Of a stretch of 64,000 bases of DNA, positions 43,009 to 53,105 are shown in pieces; position 1 is the first letter of the stretch, and each line of letters opens with the position of its first letter. The position numbers and the translations under genes are program-made. The stretch spans positions 186,001 through 250,000 of the forward strand of contig QVIN01000009.1 of assembly GCA_003416985.1 (NCBI GenBank), written 5' to 3'. The DNA comes from Duganella sp. BJB480 (GTDB lineage Bacteria; Pseudomonadota; Gammaproteobacteria; Burkholderiales; Burkholderiaceae_D). A model generated the notes under the pieces. That model worked only from the letters and a program-made list of their open reading frames with translations, did not search any database and was not told the origin of the DNA.

Positions 43009-44709
43009 ATGACATACGAATTCAATTCGGGCGATAACACCGCCAACGACTACCCCAACCCTTTTAAGACAGAGAACTGGTTTTTGCTCTTGTCCTTCCT
43101 CGCGCTGACCGCCGGCGCCGTCGCCATCTTGTTTGATGCGCGAACCTACTTTCATGACCGCGAAGATAAAGTGGCAGCGATCGCGGTCATCCTCGCAGCC
43201 ACCCTTTTCGGCATCGCTATAAAGTTCCTGATTCAAGCGCTGTCGCAGATTCGTTTTTACTTTGGACGCAAGTATCCAATGGGATTGGCTGACGAAGTAC
43301 CTGCGAACAGCTACGGCCTGGCGAAAGGCGGAACGGATGTGATCGATATGCTGCGCCAGGGTGTTGTTGAGTTCGCTGAGCCGCAAGGTCCATTGAATGG
43401 TGTTTTGTATGCCCTGATTAAGCCGCTGATCACGGCACCACCTCCCATCCAGGCGGCCGCAGTTCAGCACTTCCATGCGGGAATCGCGATGACAGGAATC
43501 CTGTTGTCGATGGCTGCGTCCTATTTTTTCGCTGCAGGGACAGAGTACGAAGGCGTGATCTCGTGGATGTATCTGCCGATGACGGGCCTGTCGCTTCTGA
43601 CACCCTTCATGAAGTCAGCGGCGGAAGACTTCAATACGCAGGAGGTGGCCAACTCCGACAAGATGCTGTGGAAGTTGATCGGCCTCGTTACGTATGCGAT
43701 TCTGGCGCCAGTCCTTGTGCCCCGCTATTTACCGGCGTTGCATGTCCCGCCGCTGTGGATTGCGCCGCTGCTGCTGTTGACGACGTCGATGGTAGCATCG
43801 GTAATCTTTCTAGTGTCGCTGTTGTCCCAACTGGACAATGTGGAACAGACCAGTGTCTCGGTAGAGCAAACCACGATTTCCATGAACTGCCATCCGGCCC
43901 AACTGTGGCCCAAGCTCAGTCGCGATATGCAGGACAGCTGGGTGGGCGGTATCCCGAACCGTGTCTACGGTAACGTTATCCCCGGCATGACCAATTCGGA
44001 GCGTGCCTCGTTCCAAGGTTATATCCTCGAGGAGACTCAACCTTCTGCATTTTTGAACATGAGTGCCGAGAGCGTGAGCGACAAAGTAGGTAGCCGTCAT
44101 CGTCGCTACCTGATCGCGCTAGGCGCTTGGGGACTCGTCTTAAGTGTCCTGGCTGCGTCGGTTGGCGCGTACTATGCGCCGCTGTTTGTCGATATGCAGC
44201 GTATGGAGATTTTACGTGTTCTGCTCGTCGTCATAGCTCTCGGCGTTGCAATGGTACTGGCGTTCCGGATTGGCCATCTGTTGTGGTCCCGCATGTACTT
44301 CAAGTCACGCTTGATCTTGGTCGGGATTGAAGGAACATTCCAGACTGGCGAAATGCGCATCGGTAACCAGTTCAGTGGAAATGTGCAGTCGCATGCGACA
44401 GTCACGCGAGTGCAAGATGCAACGCTGCGCATGTGGGTCTCTGACATTGTCACCGTGTCTTTCGGCAAAGCAGGAAAACGTTTCGTTATGGCGCTGGCGC
44501 CGGCAGATGGCTTCGCCAGGGCGACTGTGAGCGGACTGAAGGAGTTCGCGATGAGCCAGAGTGCCGTTATCGCGCCGACGTCAACTGCCGATGTCGAGGT
44601 TGCCAAGTCGATCGGTCGAATGAATGAAGCGCTCGGTCCTTCGTTCGGCGGCACGATTCTGGGTGCTTCCACTGGCAACCGTGTATTGGCGCCGAATACG
44701 GTGCAATGA
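43009..44709 (+). CDS. Large multi-pass membrane protein, unknown function
   Basis: A 566-residue protein. The N-terminal half has two membrane helices (about 25-42, 56-74), then four more between 165 and 275; a soluble segment (about 280-360) follows, then two helices (about 365-425) and a soluble C-terminal domain of about 140 residues. No transport or enzyme motif is visible. The start at 43009 lies after a short spacer without a clear ribosome binding site. The small secreted protein upstream is in the same direction. Confidence 0.75.
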   Translation: MTYEFNSGDNTANDYPNPFKTENWFLLLSFLALTAGAVAILFDARTYFHDREDKVAAIAVILAATLFGIAIKFLIQALSQIRFYFGRKYPMGLADEVPANSYGLAKGGTDVIDMLRQGVVEFAEPQGPLNGVLYALIKPLITAPPPIQAAAVQHFHAGIAMTGILLSMAASYFFAAGTEYEGVISWMYLPMTGLSLLTPFMKSAAEDFNTQEVANSDKMLWKLIGLVTYAILAPVLVPRYLPALHVPPLWIAPLLLLTTSMVASVIFLVSLLSQLDNVEQTSVSVEQTTISMNCHPAQLWPKLSRDMQDSWVGGIPNRVYGNVIPGMTNSERASFQGYILEETQPSAFLNMSAESVSDKVGSRHRRYLIALGAWGLVLSVLAASVGAYYAPLFVDMQRMEILRVLLVVIALGVAMVLAFRIGHLLWSRMYFKSRLILVGIEGTFQTGEMRIGNQFSGNVQSHATVTRVQDATLRMWVSDIVTVSFGKAGKRFVMALAPADGFARATVSGLKEFAMSQSAVIAPTSTADVEVAKSIGRMNEALGPSFGGTILGASTGNRVLAPNTVQ

Positions 44710-44823
44710 GCTGCATCCAAAACGGGGTTGCATGTGCACCACTCGGGCATACCATGAATTTACTGAAGCGGCGACGAACGAACGTCGCTTTAGCTCTCAC
44801 TATCGACTGACGGAAAATGAATC

Positions 44824-44976
44824 ATGGCTCACTTTTTGATGGACCACTGGCAGATAGTAACGCTGGTTTTGATGTTGATGTTTGGCGGCAGCGTTTGTAC
44901 GGATGAACTGCCAGAAGAGGATGATTGGCATGCCCACCCAATGAATAAGGAGGGCATGAACTGGATGGGTGATTGA
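44824..44976 (+). CDS. Possible 50-residue small membrane protein
   Basis: ATG at 44824 with GGAAA upstream. The N-terminus contains a hydrophobic stretch (WQIVTLVLMLMFGGSVC) followed by an acidic, His/Met-rich tail (EDDWHAHPMNKEGMNWMGD). It lies 115 bp after the large membrane-protein gene in the same direction. The composition suits a small exported or membrane-anchored metal-binding peptide, but evidence is limited to the frame itself. Confidence 0.35.
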   Translation: MAHFLMDHWQIVTLVLMLMFGGSVCTDELPEEDDWHAHPMNKEGMNWMGD

Positions 44977-45985
44977 TCCCTCTCGTTGGTGGTGGGGATG
45001 ATCGGATGATTGCAGTACGACGATGCGCCTCAGGCTGTACGGTCGACATGTACCCAGCACCGACGAGAGCAAGGCGCTGGCACAAAGCTGGTTCCACGTT
45101 GGCCAGGCAGCGATCAGGGCAAAAAGAAAAGCCGCAGCTTCCACAGGATCATCCTCAGGTTACCTGGTCGAAGGTGTGTAAGGTGAAGCCGTCCGTCCGT
45201 GCGAGTCTGCCCTCGTTTCTTGGCGCATCAGCGTAGGTCGAAGTGTTGGTTTGTGGATTCTGTGAGGTAAGCGAACATGGTACGATCAGCAGTCCTGTCC
45301 GGTTCGATCTAACGATGATACGTCGATTTCTTGTCAATACCTTCCCGCGTTTGTCGATTTTCCTGGGCCGACCGTCTGAGTACGCTCGGTCGGCACACGC
45401 CGCCTGTGCAGGAAGAGGACGTTGACGGCATTCGGATTGAATGGATTGGCTGTATCGCCGATGTCGGGAAAGGTACCCGAGGGCCATATCATGCCCAAGT
45501 CTTCCCGTGCCGTCAGGGACCTGGCTCGCAAACGTATGCAGCTGGTCGATATGAGAACCGCGAATATTCTTTCAATTGAGATCTGCATGGCACAGCAAAC
45601 AGGTTGCTACCTTACCTGCAGAGAAATCAAGCTACTGACCGAACTAGACGTCGACAGCATGCCATGCCTATCGGCTCGGTCGAAGCAAGCGGCATGAAGG
45701 CTAACTTGGCTATTATTCGGGCCTTGCTGTCAATCGTCGGCGCTTTGGCGCCACCCATTGTCGGCGTAATGGCGCCACTTAGGCCATTCGTTTTGGGGCT
45801 CAAACTGGGTTGTAAGAATGCGTGATTTCGGGCGATTTTGCAATACCGATCTCAGCCGAAATAGCGTGTATTTTGGGTGGGGATTTTTTGGCCGATTGTC
45901 GAATCCATTTAATAACGCGACTGCACAACAAAAAACGCGACTGACCGAAAGTTCAGATCCGCAGTCCTGCTGAGGTACACTGCCC
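44977..45985. other. Region with only doubtful frames
   Basis: About 1 kb. One 91-residue frame (45422-45697 plus strand; VRDLARKRMQLVDMRTANILSIEICMAQQ) has helix-like composition but no clear start signal or family. A GGCGCCA-containing repeat near 45740-45780 (TTGGCGCCAC, ATGGCGCCAC) may be regulatory. Nothing else is supported. Confidence 0.35.
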
Positions 45986-46945
45986 TTGCCGAACTTCCGC
46001 TTTCGGCCAAAGCCGCCGAACGTGCTCGACTACCCTGCGCCCGACCTTATGCTCATCCGAACCCTAGTTAACGCCGCGCTGAAGCGCACAATACGGCACT
46101 TGTGGGATGATCTGCCCACCGTCGGCGCCATGCGTAAGACGTATATGGACGCTGACCGTCTGGGCGCGATTGGCCGTAAGCGCATGGCCGTGACGTTGGA
46201 TGACGTCGGCGGCGTGCGCGTGGAATGGATAGGGCCGCAGCACCTAGCGCGTGAGGGCATGGTTGTTCACCTGCACGGCGGCGGCTTCGCGATGCGCCCG
46301 ACGTTGACGGACCGGCGCTTCGGCGGGTGGCTAGCGGGTAAGCTGGGCCGGCCGGTCTTGCTGGTACCCTACCGCCTCGCCCCCGAGTTCCCGTTCCCGG
46401 CCGGGCTCGACGATTGCTCCGCTGTTTATGCGGGCTTACTGGCCGCCGGCGTCCCGGCAACCAGGATCGTCGTGACCGGCCACTCAGCCGGCGGTAACCT
46501 GGCGCTGGCCATGCTAATGCGCGCGCGCCGCGTCGGCCTGCCGCAGCCGGGCGGCGCGATCCTAATGTCTGCGCCAATCGACCTGACGGCTGCAAGTCCG
46601 TCCGTTGCGGCGAATGCGACCAAGGATTGCATGATGGGGCCGAACGCTTGGCCATGGACGTGGCAGGTCTACCTCGGCGCTATACCGCCCGACCATCCGG
46701 ACGCCTCGCCGCTGCTGGGCGACTGGGCCGGTCTGGCGCCGATCCACCTGCATGTCTCCAGCCAGGAAATCCTGCTTGACGACAGCCGACGCGGCGCCGA
46801 ACTTGCGCGCACTGCTAACACGCCAGTGCGCCTGACGATATGGCACGACGTGCCGCACAGTTTTTACTTCATGGAGTTTTTGGCGGAGGCCAGGCGCTGC
46901 CGCGCCGATATGCTGGCATTCGTCCGCAGCGTGCTGCGATGCTAG
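45986..46945 (+). CDS. Alpha/beta hydrolase, hormone-sensitive-lipase family
   Basis: A 319-residue esterase-like enzyme. The oxyanion-hole motif HLHGGGFAMR (about 94), the nucleophile elbow GHSAGGN (about 163-169), an Asp in EILLDDSRRG and the His in HDVPHSF complete the catalytic machinery of family IV lipolytic enzymes, which hydrolyse short-chain esters and amides. The cap region is N-terminal. The TTG start at 45986 is uncertain; an ATG at 46049 would remove 21 residues. IS21 debris follows, so the gene may have arrived as cargo. Confidence 0.85.
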   Translation: MPNFRFRPKPPNVLDYPAPDLMLIRTLVNAALKRTIRHLWDDLPTVGAMRKTYMDADRLGAIGRKRMAVTLDDVGGVRVEWIGPQHLAREGMVVHLHGGGFAMRPTLTDRRFGGWLAGKLGRPVLLVPYRLAPEFPFPAGLDDCSAVYAGLLAAGVPATRIVVTGHSAGGNLALAMLMRARRVGLPQPGGAILMSAPIDLTAASPSVAANATKDCMMGPNAWPWTWQVYLGAIPPDHPDASPLLGDWAGLAPIHLHVSSQEILLDDSRRGAELARTANTPVRLTIWHDVPHSFYFMEFLAEARRCRADMLAFVRSVLRC

Positions 46946-47244
46946 CCACTGTCTGCAATGGGTGGAAGCGGCCGGTTACGTAATGGCGTCCAGGAGAGTC
47001 CGACTGATTGCGGACCGCGCCAACCTAGTCGCTAATTCGATGTGTATCCGGACCTCGCCGCGAAGTTTCGTGGAAGCAGTCGTATCAATAGATGGAATTG
47101 ACACCGATTGGCCGGAATCCGTCAACAAGGCCGCTGGGGAGTGGTGTTCCCCAGTGGCGGCCGACGGCAATGCGGGGTCTGGGGCGACGTCCCAGGGCGC
47201 GAATCGCGCTGGAGCGGCCGCTCACATTGCCGTGCAGTTTGCGA

Positions 47245-47590
47245 TCAGGATGCGCCGGGCCTGCCGGTCTTCGCGGCCGGCGGCCTCGATTTCTCCGAAG
47301 CCGGCTTCAAGCTTCGGTAGCTATCCCCGTCGAGTTCGATCTTGTAGGCACCGTGGCGTAGGCGGTCGAGAGTGGCGGCTGCGATCATCTTGTTGGCCGG
47401 GAAGGCCGCACCCCATTCTTCGAGATCGAGATTGGACGTCAGGACCGTCGCCGTCCTCTCGTAGCGCTCGGCGATCAGGTCATGGAAGTGCTCGTCCTCC
47501 GGCGGGCGAAGTGGTTTGAGTCCGAAGTCATCGATCAGCAGCTGCGGCACCTTGGCCAGGTAGTTGAAGCGCCGCTCGTACGTGCCCATC
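47245..47590 (-). pseudogene. istB: IS21 helper ATPase IstB, C-terminal fragment
   Basis: The last ~115 residues of IstB are readable: YLAKVPQLLIDDFGLKPL (Walker B), HDLIAERYERTATVLTSN, GAAFPANKMIAAATLDRL and RLRHGAYKIELDGDSYRS. The N-terminal part with Walker A is replaced at about 47600 by an IS66 tnpC fragment in the opposite orientation. Confidence 0.8.
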
Positions 47591-47611
47591 GTCTGCGCGG
47601 TGCGCAGGCTG

Positions 47612-48847
47612 CCCGAGCATCTGCCACGTGACGAGAAAGTGTATGTGCCCACGGCCGATGCCTGCCCGGTCTGTGGTGGCGACCTGCGGCCGCTGGGCGA
47701 GGACGTGGCCGAGCAATTGGAGTTCGTACCGGCCAGCTTCTGTGTGATCCGCCATGTACGCCCCAAGCTGGCATGCGCCTGCTGCGACGCCATCGTCCAG
47801 GCGCCGGCGCCAAGCCGGCCCATCGAGCGCGGCATCACCGGCCCTGGCTTGCTGGCGCACATTCTTGTGGCGAAGTTCGCCGATCATCAGCCGCTGTACC
47901 GTCAATCCGTGATCTACGCTCGCGAAGGTGTTGACCTGGACCGCGCCTTGCTGGCCAGTTGGGTCGGCGCAGCCAGCGCGTTGCTGCGTCCGTTGGTCGA
48001 TGCCATTCGACGTCATGTGCTGACGGCATCGAAACTGCATGCTGATGACACCCCGATCCCGGTGCTGGCGCCCGGCAACGGCAAGACTAAGACTGCGCGC
48101 CTGTGGACCTATGTGCGCGACGACCGGCCAGCCGGCGACGCGACACCACCTGCGGTATGGTTTACCTACACGCCCGACCGCAAAGGCATCCATCCATAGA
48201 CCCACCTGCCCAAGTTTGAAGGCGTGCTGCAAGCTGATGCCTATGCCGGCTTCAACGCCTTGTTCGAGGATGGTACGATTTGCGAAGCTGCTTGCTGGGC
48301 GCATGCACGCCGAAAATTTTACGACTTGCATGCAGCGCGCCCGTCACCCTTAACTACCGAAGCGCTACGGCGCATCGGCGAGCTGTATGCGATCGAGGAA
48401 GGCATACGCGGCAAGCCACCTGACGAGCGGTGCACTGCTCGTCAGCAGCATGCCAGGCCACTGCTCGACGACCTCGAACGATGGCTGCAAACCGCGCTCG
48501 CTACGCTGTCGTGCAAATCCGATACGGCGGCCGCCATCTTTTACTCGCTCAAGCTTTGGCCGGCGCTGCTGCGGTACTGCGACGACGGCGCCATCGAGAT
48601 TGATAACTCGGCCGCCGAACGCGCCTTGCGTGGCATTGCTATTGGGCGCCGTAACTACCTGTTTGCTGGCGCCGACAGCGGCGGCGAACGCGCTGCCGCG
48701 ATCTACTCGCTGATCGGAACGGCTAAGCTGAACGCTGTCGACCCCGAAGCCTGGTTGCGTCACGTGTTGACGCATATCGCCGATCATCCCGTCAACCGGG
48801 TTGAGGATTTCTTGCCTTGGAAATGCAACTTACCGGCAGCCCTTTGA
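47612..48847 (+). pseudogene. tnpC: IS66 TnpC, 5'-truncated and interrupted by an in-frame TAG
   Basis: From RRLPEHLPRDEKVYVPTADA to FLPWKCNLPAAL the frame follows residues ~108-515 of the TnpC encoded at 35868-37439. A TAG at 48197-48199 replaces a Gln codon (GIHP-stop-THLPKF). The N-terminal quarter is missing at the junction with the IstB fragment. The copy has its own substitutions, so it is not a recent duplicate of the first. Confidence 0.85.
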
Positions 48848-48918
48848 GCTATGCCACTTCCCAGCGGGTTGATGCAATCATCGATTATCAAAAAGTCCGT
48901 AAGAAAACGCTTACTACA

Positions 48919-49674
48919 TTAATAGCGCCAATTCCAAATCAAAAAACTTCCCTGCCAAGCTACGGCCGTGGCCCCTAAACACGCCAAGGCAAGCGCCATG
49001 GAGTGAACCCGGCTCACCAACGACGCCTCCCGATTGGGCCAAGTTAGCCATACAGCCCGGAGCGCAACGGTCGTGCCGCCCACCGCGAGCCATGCCAAGA
49101 TCTGAACTACGCGCAAGAGTATGGCGCAGGTGGGCAATGCAATGAACAGGGAGTTATTCAAGTAGGCCAGCAAAATGCCACCATACAAAGCCCATGGCAG
49201 CAATGACAGCAACCCGGCCAAGCGCATGTGGTTCCTGGCCGTACGCAACACCGGCGACAGAGCGGCTTGTGGGCCAGATCGTATGCGCCAAATAACGGAC
49301 AACGGCCACATCAGAACGCTTAACAATACTGTAGCAATCGACAAGACCAAGACGGGAAGCATCACCAGCTTATGCTGATACCAGGACACCTTTTGCATGA
49401 TCTGCATCGGGTCCCCGTTTCTGCTCATCTCCCAATCGCCTTGCGCATTCTTGAGAAAGTAGCGGCGACGAAGCGGGTTTGCCGCGTTTTGCCACACGCC
49501 TGGCTCCACTTCATGCCACTCGACAGGTTTGCCATTCGATCCACGCACTGTGTCAATCACGAGTGTTCCGGGCTCCACCATGTGCACGACGTTTTGATCG
49601 AGCAAGAATGGCAAAGACAGCGGGCTCGATTCAAACCGCCGAGTGGTACGGTAGCAGGGCTTTGAGTTCTTCAA
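48919..49674 (-). pseudogene. Serine hydrolase (beta-lactamase-like), C-terminal membrane part only
   Basis: The 251-residue frame begins with the C-terminal beta-strand region of class C-like serine hydrolases (CYRTTRRFESSPLSL..., NGKPVEWHEVEPGVWQ) and continues with five membrane helices. The catalytic beta-lactamase-fold domain that normally precedes is absent, and an in-frame stop lies just upstream. The TTG start has no binding site. It is most likely the leftover 3' end of a gene cut by rearrangement. Confidence 0.6.
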
Positions 49675-51589
49675 TGACTTCGCGATCGAGTTATATGAAG
49701 GAAATTAAAGTGGAAGGGCTGACATTTTAGGCCCTTGCCCCGCACCTTATTCTCGCCAATTCCCACATCATTGCATGTAGAGCGAAGTGTATCACTGCAC
49801 GAATAAAGTGTTCCGTAACGAAAACCATAAGTAATTGAAAATAAATCGATATTTATTTGTAGCGCACTTAAAGTGTGACGCCCATCTCCGAGCGTCCGCC
49901 GCTCGTAAGAAGGACATAGCGGCGCTGAGAATTGAACCCGCCTAAATGGAGAGTTGAAATTAAGTGAATTGTCCGTATTTTTATAAAATTCTTTTTAAAT
50001 CAATTGCTTAGTAATTTTAAGTGGATTTAAATGAAAAATTAGGGCCACTGCGAAACGTCTCCTCCAGGCGCTGCTAAAAGCTACCGATTCAGCTTCCTGC
50101 CTCAGTTGGTTTAACGGCCAGGTCACTGAGGCTCTGGCAACGAGAAAATGATTTTTCTTTCTCACACGTTTATGGAGGGGGGCCGCTTGGAATAGACGAC
50201 CTTGTCAGCGTCGTCGGAGACGACGACAAGGCAGTTGTTGGAATGAAAATCAATGCCACAAAATAACATGACGGCAGCCTCGATAAAGTTCGGATTCGTA
50301 CCGTGACTTTATGCTTCGGCTCGGCCGAAGGGAGGACGGCTAGATGATTATCAGATTCCGTTGCAAATTCGTGGGGAAGATGGGGCAATTTTCAATGCAA
50401 CTCAACATGGTGAGGTATGTTCTTGACGGCCCCGGGGCGGAATCGAACCACCGACACAAGGATTTTCAATCCTCGTGTTAGTAGTTATTCATTAGCTTGG
50501 CACGGATTTCACGTTGGACGTTAGCGAAAAATAGGTCAGTCGCTGCAACTAGCGGTTTTTAGTCGCAGAATTGTGGCGCCAGTTGCAAATACATTGACGC
50601 CCTACAGCTTGCTTCCTTCCTCGCTTGGTGACGTACCAGACTTTTTCGTTTCGACGCAACCCTGTTGTTGGTATGTTTAAAAACATTCTCTTTTAAATTT
50701 AAATAATATTCCTTGCAATGTTACAAGCAATGGGTGATGGCCCTTCTTAAGTATACTCGTTTCGATTTGCATCCCATCTATTGCTATTTTTGCAAATCGC
50801 CCGACCCTCGCGGTTACGGGTTGCTTGCCCTTGGGCAAGTTCTGGTCTGTTCACGCGTTCCTCGCGTAGCGCTTCCAGCATGAGCCGGTTGTGGGGTGGC
50901 GCTATCACCCTTTATTTTTCTACCCTTTCCGCCCTCAGGCGTCGCAGCTTCCAATCCCCCTAATCGTGCCATTTCACGGTTCAGGACATGTGGGTGAAGT
51001 ACCCATCGCTGCTCTTTCTTTCTTCGATGTGGACGCTCATGGGCGTCGTGTTGACAGCGTTCGTCCGGACCAGGGACAAGAAGGACGAGGTAGCCGGAAT
51101 TGACGCTTAGCAGGAGGTCTTGACCATGATGGTCGGAGGGCGCGTTTCACTTGTGTAAAACACGTTTAGTAGGACTTTAGTATTCGTAAATGCCTCGTTT
51201 GCCGCAGGCGTTTGTGGTTATCTCAGCACTCAGTATTTATTTGTATTACGAACTTAGTAGGAAAAAAATGCCGGTACTCGACATGCTCAAACGAGCACAA
51301 AGAGAAACCAGCTGATGATTGATCCGCCAAACACTGTTGGCTAAGTTTGCCGCGAAGCGGCACTTGAATTCTTTGCTTTCCAGGACTGGACAGCGAAGAG
51401 TGGTGATTTGGAACGTGCGTGGACTAAATATCTGCCGGGACCCGACGACACCGATTTTAGAGTAACAATTGATTCGGCGCAATATTTTTTTCAAGTTGTG
51501 AACGGGCAGATCGATCCAAGCAACGTCATAGTACTTGCGATGGCAATAGGTAACATGGAAGAGCGACATGTCGGGTGCACCTAAGGTGC
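49675..51589. other. Long gene-poor stretch
   Basis: About 1.9 kb of mixed, partly AT-rich sequence with no frame that combines a start signal and protein-like composition. It contains a 13-bp bulged hairpin (50200-50231), the tRNA-Phe 3' fragment (50428-50478) and nothing else I can identify. It looks like a scrap of several former elements. Confidence 0.5.
50428..50478 (-). pseudogene. 3' fragment of tRNA-Phe (GAA), likely attachment-site relic
   Basis: On the minus strand, the sequence from ACACGAGGATTGAAAATCCT to GGGGCC reproduces the anticodon arm (5-bp stem, loop TTGAAAA with anticodon GAA), the variable loop, the T arm with loop TTCGATT, and the 3' acceptor strand of tRNA-Phe. The D arm and 5' half are absent and there is no CCA. 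Such 3' tRNA halves are typically left at the ends of integrative elements that use the tRNA gene as attB. Confidence 0.75.
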
Positions 51590-51677
51590 ATATGGGGTGC
51601 ACATCGAGTGCACATCGAGTGCACATCGAGTGCACATCGAGTCCACATCGAGTCCACATCGAGTCCACATCGGCTCC
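51590..51677. repeat. Eight tandem copies of an 11-bp repeat
   Basis: Unit ACATCGAGTGC, changing to ACATCGAGTCC in later units, with a degenerate first and last copy. The 11-bp period matches about one helical turn, so all units present the same DNA face, as in protein-binding arrays. It lies 160 bp upstream of the small gene at 51838. Confidence 0.8.
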
Positions 51678-51837
51678 ACTCAAGGGACATTTCCGGGACA
51701 CTTTGTCTGTAGTAGGTTGAATCTCTGTTTTTCCCCCCTCATTATCGATGGGATAGGGAAAGCGCCGCCCAATACAATATATTTTCGCAGCCAGAAGAAA
51801 AAGTACCTGGGCAGCCAAACCGAAGCTAACCCCAATA

Positions 51838-52206
51838 ATGAAAAATAAAAATGACCCACCAGCCTTTCTGATCACCACCGAGGTTGCTCTTACCAGTATC
51901 TCTGCGACCAGGCGATTGGAAGAAAAACTAGATGCCATTGAAGGGTTACTCAAAAGTGGAATCAGCCGTCAGGCAGTAGTAGAACTTTTGAATAAAAATA
52001 GATTTAAGTTTACGATTAGTAGTTTTGCCTCTGTGCTTAAGCGAGTTAGGAAAAAAAGCAATCTTCCGATTGATCCTTCAAATGAAAATAATATGGTTGC
52101 TGGATTGATGGCGATGGCCAATGTTGCCCAACCTAAAACAAAAGAACCTCGAAAATTTATATATGACATTCATTCTCCAGTTGAGTGGAAACGAGCAAAA
52201 CCTTGA
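51838..52206 (+). CDS. Hypothetical DNA-binding-like small protein
   Basis: A 122-residue, basic protein. A central helical segment (LEEKLDAIEGLLKSGISRQAVVELLNKNRFKFTISSFASVLKRVRKK, about 28-75) has the shape of a small helix-turn-helix found in plasmid accessory proteins. The C-terminal part is Lys/Pro-rich. No named family. An 11-bp direct-repeat array upstream could be its binding site; this is inference from position only. Confidence 0.55.
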   Translation: MKNKNDPPAFLITTEVALTSISATRRLEEKLDAIEGLLKSGISRQAVVELLNKNRFKFTISSFASVLKRVRKKSNLPIDPSNENNMVAGLMAMANVAQPKTKEPRKFIYDIHSPVEWKRAKP

Positions 52207-52362
52207 AGAAACAAATGAGTAATGTCAACTTCATTTTAGCCGATAGTGGAAATGTCAAAATGCTCTATATTTCTACCGTGCTGGCGCAATGCAATTGATA
52301 CGGGGTTGCAGTGGATAGGAGGAGAGCTACAATTCGTCTATTGACACTTTGAGAGGTAACCG

Positions 52363-52620
52363 ATGCAGCACAAAGATCTAGAGAATATGACTGACTCCGA
52401 ATATCGCGCTTGGTTGGTACAAACGAATGGTGTTATCGATCTGTCGGTATTGTCGGAGAAAAATCTTGTCGATTTTTTTAGCACGACGTTGCGAGAGACT
52501 GATCCGAATGTCCGTGCGCAAGGGTTGGCGGATGTAGCCAACATGTGTTTGGCCATGGCCGATTTAATGCTGGGAGCCCAGAGTTACGTCGCCACATGCG
52601 TGGTGCTAAATAAGCACTAA
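52363..52620 (+). CDS. Hypothetical protein
   Basis: An 85-residue helical protein with GAGAGG eight bases before ATG. Acidic N-terminal part (EYRAWLVQTNGVIDLSVLSEKNLVDFF) and a hydrophobic, Ala/Met-rich second half. No domain is recognised. Codon use and the good start suggest a real gene. Confidence 0.55.
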   Translation: MQHKDLENMTDSEYRAWLVQTNGVIDLSVLSEKNLVDFFSTTLRETDPNVRAQGLADVANMCLAMADLMLGAQSYVATCVVLNKH

Positions 52621-52675
52621 AGGCTCAGTTTAGCGAAGCGATTTGCGAGTGAACGGGCTGAGTTGACACAGTTTC

Positions 52676-52987
52676 ATGCGCATTCGTTTCGATACAGGAT
52701 TTGTGCCGCTTAACGGGATGAAAATGGAAGCAGTGGCGATATGCTATTCGTATATAGCCTCGATAGAAAAATGGAAACGTTGTGATATGCCACTGCCGAA
52801 AATCGACACACTCAGCTGCCTGCCAGTGTCTATGCCCGGCGAAAATACTTACCGCCAAACGGCTGCACTATGGTTGGCGAGGGAGCTGCTCGACCAAATA
52901 TTTTTTGAAAATCGTTTTGATTTCAATAGGGTAGAAATTCGGAGTTTAAACCAGTTGTTTTGTGATGTAGTTATCTTCGCAATATGA
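52676..52987 (+). CDS. Doubtful hypothetical protein
   Basis: A 103-residue frame following the previous gene by 55 bp. It has no clear ribosome binding site, but composition is protein-like (RQTAALWLARELLDQIFFENRFDFNRVEIRSLNQLF). No family. Confidence 0.35.
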   Translation: MRIRFDTGFVPLNGMKMEAVAICYSYIASIEKWKRCDMPLPKIDTLSCLPVSMPGENTYRQTAALWLARELLDQIFFENRFDFNRVEIRSLNQLFCDVVIFAI

Positions 52988-53105
52988 GTTCGGTCTAAAT
53001 CGCTATAAGTGTGCTAGATGCTCGCGCGCCGCTCAAAATACAACTGGTGCCCTGAATACTTGGGAGCTGAGAATTCGGTCACTGCCGGGTAGGGCTGGGA
53101 TTACT

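Noticed and set aside
51590..51677. Possible CRISPR array
   Set aside because: The 11-bp units are directly contiguous without spacers, and there are no cas genes.
51246..51953. 235-codon minus-strand frame with a repeated DVHSMCTRCAL peptide
   Set aside because: The peptide repeat is just the translation of the 11-bp DNA repeat (three units equal 11 codons); the rest of the frame has no protein character and overlaps a better gene on the other strand.
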